A stretch of DNA of 64,000 bases from Mycolicibacter virginiensis (lineage in GTDB: Bacteria; Actinomycetota; Actinomycetes; Mycobacteriales; Mycobacteriaceae). Positions 40,146-49,402 of the stretch are shown in pieces. Under the pieces are notes generated by a model that saw only the letters and a list, made by a program, of their open reading frames with translations, made no database searches and had not been told where the DNA came from. The stretch spans positions 4,916,143-4,980,142 of the forward strand of contig NZ_CP092430.2 of NCBI RefSeq assembly GCF_022374935.2. Direction: 5' to 3'. The stretch's first letter is position 1; each line of letters starts with the position of its first letter. Made by a program: the position numbers and the translations under genes.

Positions 40146-40751
40146 TCAGTTGCGGCTGATGTCGATCGGGTGGGTGGCCAACAGCGCGGTGGGCCAGGGC
40201 TGTCGACGCAGCGCTCGTCCCCACAGGTCGACTCGCGGCGGCACCATCACATCCGACGGCAGCGCAGAGAGCACGATCCAATCATCGCGCTCGATCTCGC
40301 CCTCGAGCTGGCCGATGGTCCAACCGGCATAGCCGGCGAAGATCCGTACACCCTCCACATGCGGCGCAATGGTCTCGGGATCGGCATCGAGATCGACCAT
40401 CACCAGCCGACCGTCGATGTGCCGCAGTCCGGGCACACCGTGGGGTTCGGCGCCGACCCGCAACAGCCCGACGCACAGGGCGGCATCGCGTTTGACCGGG
40501 CCGCCGATGAACATCGTTTTGGGCTTGGCGGCCAGCTCGGACCACTGCGGCAGCACGTTGTAGACAGCGGTTTCACTGGGGCGGTTGAGCACCACGCCCA
40601 AGGTTCCACCGTCGTTGTGCTCGACCACGTAGATCACCGTGCGGCGAAACGTGGGTTCGAGCAGATCGGTGTTGGCCAACAGCAGCGTGCCAGCCCGTAC
40701 CCGATGCGCAGCGGGCGCGACATAGTCCTCGGGATCTTCGGGTTGGGCCAT
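40146..40751 (-). CDS. YqgE/AlgH family protein (Rv0038 homologue)
   Basis: A 201-residue DUF179/AlgH-family protein nearly superposable on Rv0038 (GTLLLANTDLLEPTFRRTVI, GGTLGVVLNRPS, FAGYAGWTIGQLEGE). The biochemical role of the family is not established. The ATG at 40751 (MAQPEDPEDY) is chosen from the Rv0038 N-terminus; the upstream open frame to 40817 is not conserved. Confidence 0.92.
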   Translation of the reverse strand: MAQPEDPEDYVAPAAHRVRAGTLLLANTDLLEPTFRRTVIYVVEHNDGGTLGVVLNRPSETAVYNVLPQWSELAAKPKTMFIGGPVKRDAALCVGLLRVGAEPHGVPGLRHIDGRLVMVDLDADPETIAPHVEGVRIFAGYAGWTIGQLEGEIERDDWIVLSALPSDVMVPPRVDLWGRALRRQPWPTALLATHPIDISRN

Positions 40752-40874
40752 TTTTCCATCATGACACCCGCCGCCGTCATCCGTGTTGAGCTGTGCCGAA
40801 CATCGGCCGACCCGCAATATTTGTAGGCTGGTTTGGGGCCGGCCGCGCCGCCGCCCGACTCTGGAAGAGGTTCT

Positions 40875-42182
40875 GTGGTGGATAACCGCGCACCCGCGAC
40901 ACTATGGCGGTCGGCGCGCGGGCTGCCGGAGTTCCGCAGACTGCTGGAACTGCGGGCCGCCAGCCAATTCGGCGACGGCCTGTTCCAAGCCGGGCTGGCC
41001 GGAGCGCTGCTGTTCAACCCGGACCGGGCCGCCTCCCCTTGGGCGATCGCGGGCGCGTTCGCCGTGCTGTTCCTGCCGTATTCGGTGCTGGGGCCGTTCG
41101 CCGGCGCGCTGCTGGACCGCTGGGATCGACGCCTGGTGATGGTGGTGGCCAACCTCGCCCGGCTGGTGCTGGTGCTCGGGATCGCCGCGCTGCTGGCTGT
41201 CGGCGCCGGTGATCTGCCGGTGCTGTGCGCGGCGCTGATCGCCAACGGGTTCACCCGGTTCATCGCCTCCGGGCTGTCGGCGGCGCTGCCCCACGTGGTG
41301 CCGCGCGAGCAGGTCGTGACGATGAACGCCGTGGCGATCGCCGTCGGTGCGGTGGCCGCCTTTTTGGGCGCCAACTTCATGCTGCTGCCGCGCTGGCTGA
41401 TCGGTGCCGACGACCGCGGTGCGGCGTCGATCATCGCGGCCGTAGCCATCCCGGTCGCGATCGCCCTGGTGCTCTCGCTGCGCTTCGAAGCCCACGTGCT
41501 CGGTCCGGACGACACCAAGCGGGCGATCCACGGCTCGGTGCTCTATGCGGTGACGACAGGCTGGATGCACGGCATCCGGACGGTGCGCGACCGGCCTACG
41601 GTGGCCGCCACCCTGTCCGGACTGGCCGCGCACCGAATGGCCTTCGGCATCAACACGCTGGTGGTGCTGGTACTGGTGCGGCACGTCGGCGAGCACACGG
41701 TGTCCGGCCTGGGCACCACGGCGTTGTTCGTCGCCTCGGCCGGCGCCGGGTCATTTCTGGCCACGGTGCTGACCCCGCCCGCGGTGCACCGCTGGGGCCG
41801 CTACGCCACCACCAACGGCGCCCTGGGGGCGGCCGCGGTCATCCAACTGGCTGCCGTCGGGCTGTACCTACCGGTGCTGGTGTTGTGCGGATTCCTGCTT
41901 GGAGTCGCCGGGCAGGTGGTCAAGCTCTGCGCCGACACGGCCATGCAGATCGACGTCGACGACGCCCTGCGCGGACACGTCTTTGCGGTACAGGATTCGC
42001 TGTTCTGGGTGTCATTCATCGCCGCTGTGGCCGGCGCCGCAGCACTGATTCCCCCCGACGGGCAGGCGCCGTCGCTGATTGTGGCCGGCACCCTGCTGTA
42101 TCTGGTCGGTTTGGCCGGTCACGCGTTCATCGGGCGGCGGCGCGAACCGGTGAGCTTAAAGTACGAGCATGGCCGAAACTGA
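40875..42182 (+). CDS. MFS transporter (Rv0037c homologue)
   Basis: A 12-helix major facilitator protein of about 435 residues matching Rv0037c ([20 protein letters not shown], and [20 protein letters not shown]). The DRWDRR motif between helices 2 and 3 is the MFS signature. Substrate unknown. The GTG at 40875 or the one right after it at 40878 is the start, with AGAGG upstream. It overlaps the next gene by 14 nt. Confidence 0.85.
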   Translation: MVDNRAPATLWRSARGLPEFRRLLELRAASQFGDGLFQAGLAGALLFNPDRAASPWAIAGAFAVLFLPYSVLGPFAGALLDRWDRRLVMVVANLARLVLVLGIAALLAVGAGDLPVLCAALIANGFTRFIASGLSAALPHVVPREQVVTMNAVAIAVGAVAAFLGANFMLLPRWLIGADDRGAASIIAAVAIPVAIALVLSLRFEAHVLGPDDTKRAIHGSVLYAVTTGWMHGIRTVRDRPTVAATLSGLAAHRMAFGINTLVVLVLVRHVGEHTVSGLGTTALFVASAGAGSFLATVLTPPAVHRWGRYATTNGALGAAAVIQLAAVGLYLPVLVLCGFLLGVAGQVVKLCADTAMQIDVDDALRGHVFAVQDSLFWVSFIAAVAGAAALIPPDGQAPSLIVAGTLLYLVGLAGHAFIGRRREPVSLKYEHGRN

Positions 42183-42942
42183 ATCGATCGTCGCGGACCT
42201 GAGCGCCGAAAGCGACGAGCTCGACGCCCTGGTATCCCCGCTCGCCGACAGTCAGTGGGGCACGCCCACGCCGGCGGCGGGCTGGTCGATCGCCCATCAG
42301 ATCGGGCATCTGCTGTGGACCGATCGGGTGTCGCTGACCGCCATCACCGACGAGGCGGGTTTTGCTGCCGCACTCACCGACGCGATGAAAGATCCGGCCG
42401 GATTCGTCGACGCCGCCGCCGCCGAACTGGCCCAGCTGCCGCCGGCCGAGCTGTTGGCCGACTGGCGCTCTACCCGCGCGAAACTGCACCAAGAGTTGCT
42501 CGGTGTGGCTGACGGCCGCAAGCTGCCGTGGTTCGGCCCGCCGATGAGCGCCGCCTCGATGGCCACAGCTCGGCTGATGGAGACCTGGGCGCACGGCCTG
42601 GACGTGGCCGACGCGCTCGGGGTGCGGCGGCGTCCCACGGCGCGGTTGCGGTCGATCGCCCACCTGGGGGTGCGGACCCGGGACTTCGCCTTCACCGTGC
42701 ACAATCTGACCCCGCCGGCCGAACCGTTTCACGTGGAACTTCACGCGCCCGAGGGCGGAGTGTGGGCATGGGGCCCGGTGAACGCCGCACAGCGGGTGAC
42801 CGGATCCGCCGAGGACTTCTGCTTTTTGGTGACGCAGCGGCGTGCGCTGGCCGACCTGGACGTCACCGCCCACGGCGACGACGCGCAGCGTTGGTTGGAG
42901 ATCGCCCAAGCCTTCGCGGGGCCTCCCGGCCGGGGGCGCTGA
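42169..42942 (+). CDS. Mycothiol-dependent maleylpyruvate isomerase-like (DinB fold) protein, Rv0036c homologue
   Basis: A 257-residue protein of the TIGR03084/MDMPI-N type, a DinB-like four-helix bundle that often uses mycothiol. [13 protein letters not shown] near the start and [14 protein letters not shown] supply the His residues that bind metal in this fold. The substrate is unknown. Its stop codon lies inside a 51-bp direct duplication, and the last residues PGRGR are encoded by it. Confidence 0.82.
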   Translation: MAETESIVADLSAESDELDALVSPLADSQWGTPTPAAGWSIAHQIGHLLWTDRVSLTAITDEAGFAAALTDAMKDPAGFVDAAAAELAQLPPAELLADWRSTRAKLHQELLGVADGRKLPWFGPPMSAASMATARLMETWAHGLDVADALGVRRRPTARLRSIAHLGVRTRDFAFTVHNLTPPAEPFHVELHAPEGGVWAWGPVNAAQRVTGSAEDFCFLVTQRRALADLDVTAHGDDAQRWLEIAQAFAGPPGRGR

Positions 42943-42997
42943 GCGCTTGCGCGAAGAGAGCCGGAGCCGAATAACCCGAGCCGGGGGCGCTGAGCGC
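42929..42997. repeat. 51-bp direct duplication spanning the Rv0036c stop codon
   Basis: The 18-mer GCCGGGGGCGCTGAGCGC occurs at 42929-42946 and 42980-42997, 51 bp (17 codons) apart, each copy carrying a TGA in the same frame. The intervening GAGAGCCGGAGCCGAATAACC resembles part of the 57-bp hairpin repeat, so this may be a diverged member of that family. Confidence 0.6.
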
Positions 42998-42998
42998 C

Positions 42999-43868
42999 TC
43001 AGAACCAGGCCAGGACCCCGCCGATGATCATGTCGAGCGAATTCAGCAACGCCTGGAACATGTTCACGTTGGCGGAGTCGATCATGTGGTACGTCGCGTT
43101 TCCGATCACCTCATCGGTCGCGCTGGCGATCTCCGCTGGAGTCAGCCCCAGGTATGCCAGGTGGTCGCTGAACATGCCGGCCATCTGCTGGCCGTTATCC
43201 CAGTTCGCGAAGCCGTCGCTGGAGAGGGAGTAGATGTCTGTCGTGTACAGATCACTCGGGGTCACCAGGCCGATCACCGAATCAATGTGCATCATCTCGG
43301 CGAACTGATAGACCATGTTGATCACGTCGTCATGCCACGACTCCGGTAGCCCTTGCAGCAATGTCGCCATGAATCCGCTCAGGAATCCGCCGTCCGCGGC
43401 ACTGTCACCGACCATCACGAAATGCAGTGCGTCCAAAGGTATGTCGGGATACTGCTGATGGAGTTGTTCCGCCGCCAGCCCCGCCGCGACATTGGACTGC
43501 GAGTAACCGAAGACGTACAGCGGGTCTTCGGAACTGAACGCGCCGTCGCTCCATCGCTGTGCGATCGCGTCAGTCAGAATCTGGGTGGCCCCGCTGATGC
43601 TGGCGTTCAGATCGTTGGTCTCCGGCACTTGTAGAAACGTCGCCGTTCCGTCGGGGTCGAACCCGTTCGGCACCAGGTAGAGGTCTTTGCTCAGGTCGAG
43701 CCAAGCCTGGTTCATCGCCGGGATCATGACCAGGGCTTCTGCGGCCAGGCCGTACTCCAGGATCCGGTGATCACCAGCGGCGAGGCCCGCGCCACTGGCC
43801 GCTCCGATCATCGTCGGGGCGGCCACCAGCGGTGCCCCCAGCAGGGCGCCCACCCACATCTTCATCAT
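42999..43868 (-). CDS. Secreted PE-PPE-domain (PF08237-type) alpha/beta hydrolase
   Basis: A 289-residue exported protein with a signal peptide (VGALLGAPLVAAPTMIGAAS) and a PE-PPE hydrolase domain, without any PE or PPE module. The nucleophile elbow is FGYSQSN (Ser123) and the segment FVMVGDSA carries the probable acid region. In mycobacteria such domains act as esterases or acyltransferases on cell-wall lipids (for example TPP synthesis by a PE-PPE enzyme), but the substrate here is unknown. The ATG at 43868 follows GGGGAGG by 5 nt. Confidence 0.82.
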   Translation of the reverse strand: MMKMWVGALLGAPLVAAPTMIGAASGAGLAAGDHRILEYGLAAEALVMIPAMNQAWLDLSKDLYLVPNGFDPDGTATFLQVPETNDLNASISGATQILTDAIAQRWSDGAFSSEDPLYVFGYSQSNVAAGLAAEQLHQQYPDIPLDALHFVMVGDSAADGGFLSGFMATLLQGLPESWHDDVINMVYQFAEMMHIDSVIGLVTPSDLYTTDIYSLSSDGFANWDNGQQMAGMFSDHLAYLGLTPAEIASATDEVIGNATYHMIDSANVNMFQALLNSLDMIIGGVLAWF

Positions 43869-43968
43869 TGGTGCCTCCCCCGTGGGGTGTCCTACCCGAG
43901 GCAAAGATGTCGCCGGGTTCAGTATTTCCGGCTTCGCCGTTCTTCGATACCCCTAGATGCCCGGCAGT

Positions 43969-44499
43969 TCACAAAACGGTGGCGCCGTCGGCGGCGCCGT
44001 CACCATCGGCGTCGGTGAGCTTGACGTTCCACCGCCCGTCGCCGTCGGTGTCGACGTAGGCCGCGCCGTAGCGGCCCGGCTCACTGCCGATCAGCACCCG
44101 ATCAGCCCGCCCGTCGCCGTCGGAGTCCAGCAGCCGGTCATTGACCCGCCCGTCGCCGTCGAAATCCACCAGCGGACCGCCGGTGTGCTCGACGTCGTCG
44201 AGACCCAGCCAGCGCAGCCCGCCCGATCGATCCGCCGAGCCCGCCATGGCGCCGTGTCCCCAGCTGCCGGAGCCGTCGTCGATGAAGGAGGCCTCCGGGG
44301 TGCCGTCGTCGTCGAGGTCCAGCAGAAGGTGGTCGGCTACGCCGTCGCCGTCGAGATCCACTAGCGCGTCGTCGCGCAGTCCGTCGCCGTCGAAATCGAG
44401 GCTGATGGCGTCGGCCACCCCGTCCCCGTCAAGATCCAAGTCCGCAGCGCCGGTCCACATCGTGGCCGCGCCGTCACCGTCGCCCAGGCAGTAGTCCAT
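43969..44499 (-). CDS. Calcium-repeat (DxDxDG) protein, Rv3906c homologue
   Basis: A 176-residue protein made almost entirely of about nine acidic DxDGDG repeats (LDGDGVADAISLDFDGDGLR), like EF-hand loops of thrombospondin type 3 or dockerin repeats, so it should bind several Ca ions. There is no signal peptide. Rv3906c occupies the same place next to pcnA in M. tuberculosis and has the same composition. It starts 25 nt after the pcnA stop and is likely cotranscribed. Its role is unknown. Confidence 0.8.
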   Translation of the reverse strand: MDYCLGDGDGAATMWTGAADLDLDGDGVADAISLDFDGDGLRDDALVDLDGDGVADHLLLDLDDDGTPEASFIDDGSGSWGHGAMAGSADRSGGLRWLGLDDVEHTGGPLVDFDGDGRVNDRLLDSDGDGRADRVLIGSEPGRYGAAYVDTDGDGRWNVKLTDADGDGAADGATVL

Positions 44500-44524
44500 A
44501 CCCTGCTCAGACGCGCAGATCCCG

Positions 44525-45967
44525 CTAGCGGTTCCCCTGGTTCTGCCACCACGACAGCAACTCGGCCGTCGCCTCCTCGCGCGTCAGCGGCCCGCGCTCC
44601 AACCGCAGCTCCTTGAGATAGCTCCACGCGCGGCCTACCTGCGGTCCCGCCGGGATGTCGAGCAGCGCCATGATCTCGTTGCCGTCGAGGTCCGGCCGCA
44701 CCCGCTGCAGGTCTTCCTGCTCGGCCAGAACTGCGATCCGCTCTTCGAGCTGGTCGTAGCTGGCCTGCAGGCGCGCCGCACGCCGCTTGTTGCGGGTGGT
44801 GCAATCGGCCCGGACCAGCTTGTGCAGCCGTCCCAGCAGCGGCCCCGCATCGGTGACGTAGCGCCGCACCGCCGAGTCGGTCCACTTGCCGTCGCCGTAG
44901 CCGTGGAACCGCAGGTGCAGGTAGACCAGCTGGGACACGTCGTCGACCATCTGCTTGGAGTAGCGCAGCGCGCGCATCCGTTTCCGGGCCATCTTCGCGC
45001 CCACCACCTCGTGGTGGTGGAAGCTCACGCCTCCGTCAGTTTCGTGCCGGCGGGTGGCGGGCTTGCCGATGTCGTGCAGCAACGCCGCCCAGCGCAGAAC
45101 CAGGTCGGGGCCGTCATCCTCCAGGTCGATCGCCTGCCGCAGCACGGTCAGCGAATGCTGGTAGACGTCCTTGTGCTGGTGATGCTCGTCGATCGCCATC
45201 CGCATGCCGCCCACCTCGGGCAGCACCACATCGCCCATCCCGGTGGCCACCATCAGATCCAGGCCGGCTACCGGGTCGGCGCCCACCAGCAGCTTGTCCA
45301 ATTCGGCGGCCACGCGTTCCGCGGTGATGCGAGCGAGCTCTGGCGCCATGTCCTCGATCGCGGCGCGCACCCGCGGCGCCACCGTGAAGCCGAGCTGCGA
45401 AACAAACCGGGCGGCGCGCAACATCCGGAGCGGGTCGTCGCCGAAAGAAACCTGCGGTGCGGTCGGCGTATCGAGCACACCCTCCCGCAACGCCGCCAGC
45501 CCGCCCAGCGGGTCGAGGAACTCCCCCGGCCCGGCCGCGGTGATGCGGACCGCCATCGCGTTGGCGGTGAAGTCGCGGCGCACCAGATCCTCGTCGAGCG
45601 AATCCCCGAAGCGCACTTCGGGATTGCGGGACACCTGGTCATACTTGTCGGCCCGGAAGGTGGTGATCTCCACGCGTTGCCCGACCAGCGTTGCGCCCAC
45701 CGTGCCGAACTCGATGCCGGTGTCCCACATCGCTTCGGTGCGGCCCCGCAGAATGCGCTGCACCTGCTCGGGGCGCGCGTCGGTGGTGAAATCCAGATCC
45801 GGGCTCGGCCGGCCCAACAGCGCGTCGCGGACCGATCCGCCGACCAGGTAGATCTCCTGACCGGCTTCGGTGAACATCGCGCCGAGGCTGCGCAGCAACT
45901 CGCCGTGCCGATTCAGCGCGACGGCCGCCGTGGTCAGCAGGTCAGCGTCTTGATGGGCTTCGGGCAC
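44525..45967 (-). CDS. pcnA: tRNA nucleotidyltransferase / CCA-adding-type enzyme with HD domain
   Basis: A 480-residue class II nucleotidyltransferase matching Rv3907c. The catalytic pocket is GGSVRDALLGR with the metal-binding DLDFTTDA, followed by RRDFTANAMA and an HD phosphohydrolase domain (LLHDIGKPATRR). It adds or repairs tRNA 3' CCA ends. I chose the GTG at 45967 (VPEAHQDADLL) because it matches Rv3907c; the frame continues upstream to 46210 through the 55-bp tandem repeats, which is probably not coding. TAAGCT lies 8 nt upstream of the GTG. Confidence 0.93.
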   Translation of the reverse strand: MPEAHQDADLLTTAAVALNRHGELLRSLGAMFTEAGQEIYLVGGSVRDALLGRPSPDLDFTTDARPEQVQRILRGRTEAMWDTGIEFGTVGATLVGQRVEITTFRADKYDQVSRNPEVRFGDSLDEDLVRRDFTANAMAVRITAAGPGEFLDPLGGLAALREGVLDTPTAPQVSFGDDPLRMLRAARFVSQLGFTVAPRVRAAIEDMAPELARITAERVAAELDKLLVGADPVAGLDLMVATGMGDVVLPEVGGMRMAIDEHHQHKDVYQHSLTVLRQAIDLEDDGPDLVLRWAALLHDIGKPATRRHETDGGVSFHHHEVVGAKMARKRMRALRYSKQMVDDVSQLVYLHLRFHGYGDGKWTDSAVRRYVTDAGPLLGRLHKLVRADCTTRNKRRAARLQASYDQLEERIAVLAEQEDLQRVRPDLDGNEIMALLDIPAGPQVGRAWSYLKELRLERGPLTREEATAELLSWWQNQGNR

Positions 45968-45981
45968 GTTCGATGAGCTTA

Positions 45982-46136
45982 GCGGTGGTCGCGAGGACGG
46001 CGAAGCCGGGCGAAGCGGGCCACCGCCACCAGCACCGCGGTGGTCGCGAGGACGGCGAAGCCGGGCGAAGCGGGCCACCGCCACCAGCACCGCGGTGGTC
46101 GCGAGGACGGCGAAGCCGGGCGAAGCGGGCTGTCCC
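45982..46136. repeat. 55-bp tandem repeat, three copies
   Basis: Copies begin at 45982, 46037 and 46092; the third is partial. The unit contains GCGGTGG pairing with CCACCGC and an inner GGCGAAGCC stem-loop. It fills the divergent pcnA-mutT4 spacer (45968-46283, 316 bp); the remainder, 46141-46283, holds GC-rich imperfect inverted repeats (GGTTTCG and CGAAACC) and the mutT4 promoter. Confidence 0.92.
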
Positions 46137-46270
46137 GCGGCCGAGTGGGCGGTTTCGTAGGTTTTCCGCGGGCCGCGCCGACTATTCCGCACACTCGGCG
46201 GACTCAACACGGCGAAACCGGGCCCCGCGGGTCACCGGCGAGGGAGGCCGGTCGGCCCGAGCGTGCCAGC

Positions 46271-46276
46271 TACTAT
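46271..46276 (+). promoter_or_regulatory. -10 element of mutT4, leaderless start
   Basis: TACTAT lies exactly 7 nt before the GTG at 46284, as expected for a leaderless message; no Shine-Dalgarno sequence is present. Confidence 0.5.
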
Positions 46277-46283
46277 CGCATGG

Positions 46284-47048
46284 GTGTCGGCCGACGGCGG
46301 AGAAGCCAATTCGGGACGGCGCCGCAGGCGGCGTCGTGGTCGACGCACGTCTGGTCCGAAAATCAACCATGCCGAATCCCCTGCTACCGAAGCCGGCCCC
46401 AGCCCGACCGCGACCCCTTCGCGGGCGGCCCAGCGGCGGCCCCGCACCGCGCGGCACGGACCGGATCGGTTGCGCACCGTGCACGAGACCTCCGCGGGCG
46501 GGCTGGTCGTCGACGGCATCGACGGCCCGCGCGAAGAGCAGGTCGCGGCGCTGATCGGCCGGGTCGACCGACGCGGCAGGATGTTGTGGTCACTGCCCAA
46601 GGGACATATCGAAGTCGGTGAGACCGCCGAGCAGACCGCGATCCGCGAGGTCGCCGAAGAAACCGGCGTACAGGGCAGCGTGCTGGCCGCGCTGGGCAGC
46701 ATCGACTACTGGTTCGTCACCGACGGTCGCCGGGTGCACAAGACCGTGCACCACTATCTGATGCGGTTCTCCAGTGGAGAGCTGTGCGACGACGATGTCG
46801 AGGTCGCCGAAGTGGCGTGGGTGCCGATCCGGGAACTGCCGTCCCGCTTGGCGTACGCCGACGAGCGACGGTTGGCACTGGTCGCCGACGAGTTGATCGA
46901 CCGGTTGCAGGCCGACGGACCGGCCGCCCTGCCGCCCCTGCCGGTGACCGCACCCTGGCGGCGCCAGCAGACGCATTCCCGCGCCCGCCGTACTCGCGCA
47001 GGCGAGAACTCGCCGGACCCGAAGAACGGTCGCAGGCTGGACCCGTGA
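46284..47048 (+). CDS. mutT4: Nudix hydrolase MutT4
   Basis: A 254-residue Nudix protein matching Rv3908. The N-terminus (about 60 residues) is Arg-rich, the core carries the Nudix box [20 protein letters not shown] with its catalytic glutamates, and the C-terminus is basic and disordered. It presumably hydrolyses nucleoside diphosphate derivatives. The GTG at 46284 is supported by the -10 TACTAT 7 nt upstream. Its stop overlaps the next GTG start as GTGA, starting the conserved mutT4-Rv3909-murJ operon. Confidence 0.9.
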   Translation: MSADGGEANSGRRRRRRRGRRTSGPKINHAESPATEAGPSPTATPSRAAQRRPRTARHGPDRLRTVHETSAGGLVVDGIDGPREEQVAALIGRVDRRGRMLWSLPKGHIEVGETAEQTAIREVAEETGVQGSVLAALGSIDYWFVTDGRRVHKTVHHYLMRFSSGELCDDDVEVAEVAWVPIRELPSRLAYADERRLALVADELIDRLQADGPAALPPLPVTAPWRRQQTHSRARRTRAGENSPDPKNGRRLDP

Positions 47049-49402
47049 CCCGCACGCGACGAAGCGGTGGGGGTCGCTCGCCGAGGCGATTGGCGGCCCT
47101 CCCGGCGGTGGTGGCCGCCCTCCTGATGACCCTCGGCACGGCGCTCGGCGGCGCCGCGCCGCATGTTCCCGCCGGTGAACCCGATGTGGCGCCGTTCGTC
47201 CAGATCCGCATCGACCGCGTCACCCCTGAGGTCGTCACCACCTCCAGCGTCCCGCTCGTCACGGTCGCCGGCACGGTGAGCAATGTGGGCGACCGCCCGG
47301 TCCGCGATGTGATGGTGCGCCTCGAACAGGCCGGCGCGGTCGCCTCCTCTGCCGGGCTGCGCACCAACCTCAGCGGAGCCAACGACCAGTACCGCGCGGT
47401 AGGCACGTTCAGCACGGTGGCGGCCGAGCTGCAGCGCGGTCAGGAAGCCCGCTTCACGCTGTCGGCGCCGCTGCGCTCGGCGAGCCAGCCGGCCTTGAAC
47501 ATTGACCACCCCGGCATCTATCCGGTGCTGGTCAACGTGAACGGCACACCCGACTACGGCGAGCCGACCCGGCTCGACGACGCCCGCTTCCTGCTCCCGG
47601 TGACCGGCCTGCCCAAGCCCGACGCGGACTCCGAACTTTCGGCCAGCGCCATCGCACCCGACATCTCCCAACCGGTGCGGCTCACCATGTTCTGGCCGCT
47701 GGCCGATCGGCCCCGGCTGACCCCCGGCGCACCCGGCGGCACCCTGCCGGTACGGCTCACCGACGACGACCTGGCCACATCGCTGGCCCCCGGGGGGCGC
47801 CTCGATGCGCTGCTGTCCGCCGCCGAGTTCGCCACCAGCCCCGCGGTCGACGCCAACGGAGTGGTCAACCAAGCTCTGTGCCTGGCCGTCGACCCCGACC
47901 TGGTGGTCACCGTCAACGCGATGACCAACGGCTACGTCGTCGCCGACTCCCCCGAGAGTGCTACCTCGCATCCGGGCACCGGGCGCGACGCAGCCCGGAC
48001 CTGGCTGGAACGACTGCGGCGGTTGGCACACCACACCTGCGTCACGGCGACCCCCTACGCGCAGACCGACCTGGACGCACTCGCGCGGGTGGGCGACGGG
48101 CGGCTCGACGAGATCGCGCTGCACAAACCCGCCGACATCGTCGACCGCATCCTTGAGGTGAGCTCGACCCGTGGTGTGATCCTGCTCGGCGATGGCCGGC
48201 TCACGGCTGGCGCCGCGGACCTGATCAGTGCCCAGGGCGGCGCGGTGGTGATCACCGCCGGCGACTGTGCGGCGCAGGATTCCGCGTCCGGCGCCTCGGC
48301 CACCGCCGACGTCACCCCGCGGCGGGTGTCCCCACAGCTGGTGGCCGTGCCGTATGACCCCGCCGTCGGCGCCGCGCTTGCGGCGATGGGCACCGATCCG
48401 GTCGCGCCCAGCTACCAGGACTCCTCATTGGCCGTCCGGCTTCGTCACGATTCGGCGCTGGCCCGTCGCCAGGACGCCCTGGGCTCCATGTTGTGGCGCG
48501 GACTGGAATCCCCGGAGAGCCCCGGCGCGCTACGCGACGAGATTCTGATGCCGCCGGCCTACTGGAAGCCCCGCGCCGACGACGCCCAGTCCGTGCTGAC
48601 CACCTTGGCCACCGCGCTGCGCTCCGGGCTGGCCGTGGCCCGGCCACTGACCGCGGTGATCGCCGACGCGCGCAACGTGACGGCCCTTCCCGAGCATCCG
48701 CTGCCGACCCAACAGCCGGCAGGTGGTTTCAGTCCGGACGTGATCGGCGCGGTAGCCAACGACATCAGCCGGCTGTCGGGCTTGACCTCGGCGTTGACCA
48801 CCGACGCCCGCACCGGCCTGACCGGTGACCAGTACACCGCGCCGCTCGCCGAAGGGATGCTGCGCGCATTGACCCAGTCCGAGCCGATCGATGTCCGCAA
48901 CGGCCTGGCGGCGCAGCATCTGGCCATCATCGGCGACACCGTCACCGACCTGATCGGCGCGGTCACCATCGTCAACCCCGCCGACTCCTACACGCTGGCC
49001 ACCGAGCACAGCCCGCTGCCACTGGCGCTGCGCAACGACCTAGCGGTACCGATCCGGGTGCGGCTGCACGTCGACGCCCCACCCGGAATGACGGTGACCG
49101 ATGTCGGGGAGTTGGAGTTGCCGCCGGGGTTTCTGCCGCTGCGGGTTCCGGTCGAGGTACGCGTCAACCAGCACTTCGTCGTCGACGCCGCGCTGCAAAC
49201 CCCCGACGGTCTGCCACTGGGTGAATCCGTCCGATTGTCGGTGCATTCCAACGCCTACGGCATGGTGCTGTTCTTGATCACCATGACTGCAGCGGCGGCA
49301 CTGACGGTGCTGACCGGGCGCCGGCTCTGGCACCGATTCCGCGGCCAGCCCGACCGGGCCGACCTGCCCGCGCCCCCGTCCAGCCCGGGTGGAGACCGGT
49401 GA
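47045..49402 (+). CDS. Rv3909 homologue, secreted/anchored DUF6049-type protein
   Basis: A 785-residue exported protein with a signal peptide ([20 protein letters not shown]), a long extracytoplasmic region and a C-terminal helix ([16 protein letters not shown]) ending in a basic tail, so it is held in the membrane with most of its mass outside. It lies between mutT4 and murJ with 4-nt overlaps on both sides (GTGA), as in M. tuberculosis. Function is unknown; the tight coupling with MurJ suggests a role in peptidoglycan or envelope assembly. Confidence 0.88.
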   Translation: MTRTRRSGGGRSPRRLAALPAVVAALLMTLGTALGGAAPHVPAGEPDVAPFVQIRIDRVTPEVVTTSSVPLVTVAGTVSNVGDRPVRDVMVRLEQAGAVASSAGLRTNLSGANDQYRAVGTFSTVAAELQRGQEARFTLSAPLRSASQPALNIDHPGIYPVLVNVNGTPDYGEPTRLDDARFLLPVTGLPKPDADSELSASAIAPDISQPVRLTMFWPLADRPRLTPGAPGGTLPVRLTDDDLATSLAPGGRLDALLSAAEFATSPAVDANGVVNQALCLAVDPDLVVTVNAMTNGYVVADSPESATSHPGTGRDAARTWLERLRRLAHHTCVTATPYAQTDLDALARVGDGRLDEIALHKPADIVDRILEVSSTRGVILLGDGRLTAGAADLISAQGGAVVITAGDCAAQDSASGASATADVTPRRVSPQLVAVPYDPAVGAALAAMGTDPVAPSYQDSSLAVRLRHDSALARRQDALGSMLWRGLESPESPGALRDEILMPPAYWKPRADDAQSVLTTLATALRSGLAVARPLTAVIADARNVTALPEHPLPTQQPAGGFSPDVIGAVANDISRLSGLTSALTTDARTGLTGDQYTAPLAEGMLRALTQSEPIDVRNGLAAQHLAIIGDTVTDLIGAVTIVNPADSYTLATEHSPLPLALRNDLAVPIRVRLHVDAPPGMTVTDVGELELPPGFLPLRVPVEVRVNQHFVVDAALQTPDGLPLGESVRLSVHSNAYGMVLFLITMTAAAALTVLTGRRLWHRFRGQPDRADLPAPPSSPGGDR

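Noticed and set aside
45968-46210. N-terminal extension of pcnA through the 55-bp repeats
   Set aside because: Repetitive Ala/Arg-rich residues not found in Rv3907c; the conserved start is the GTG at 45967.
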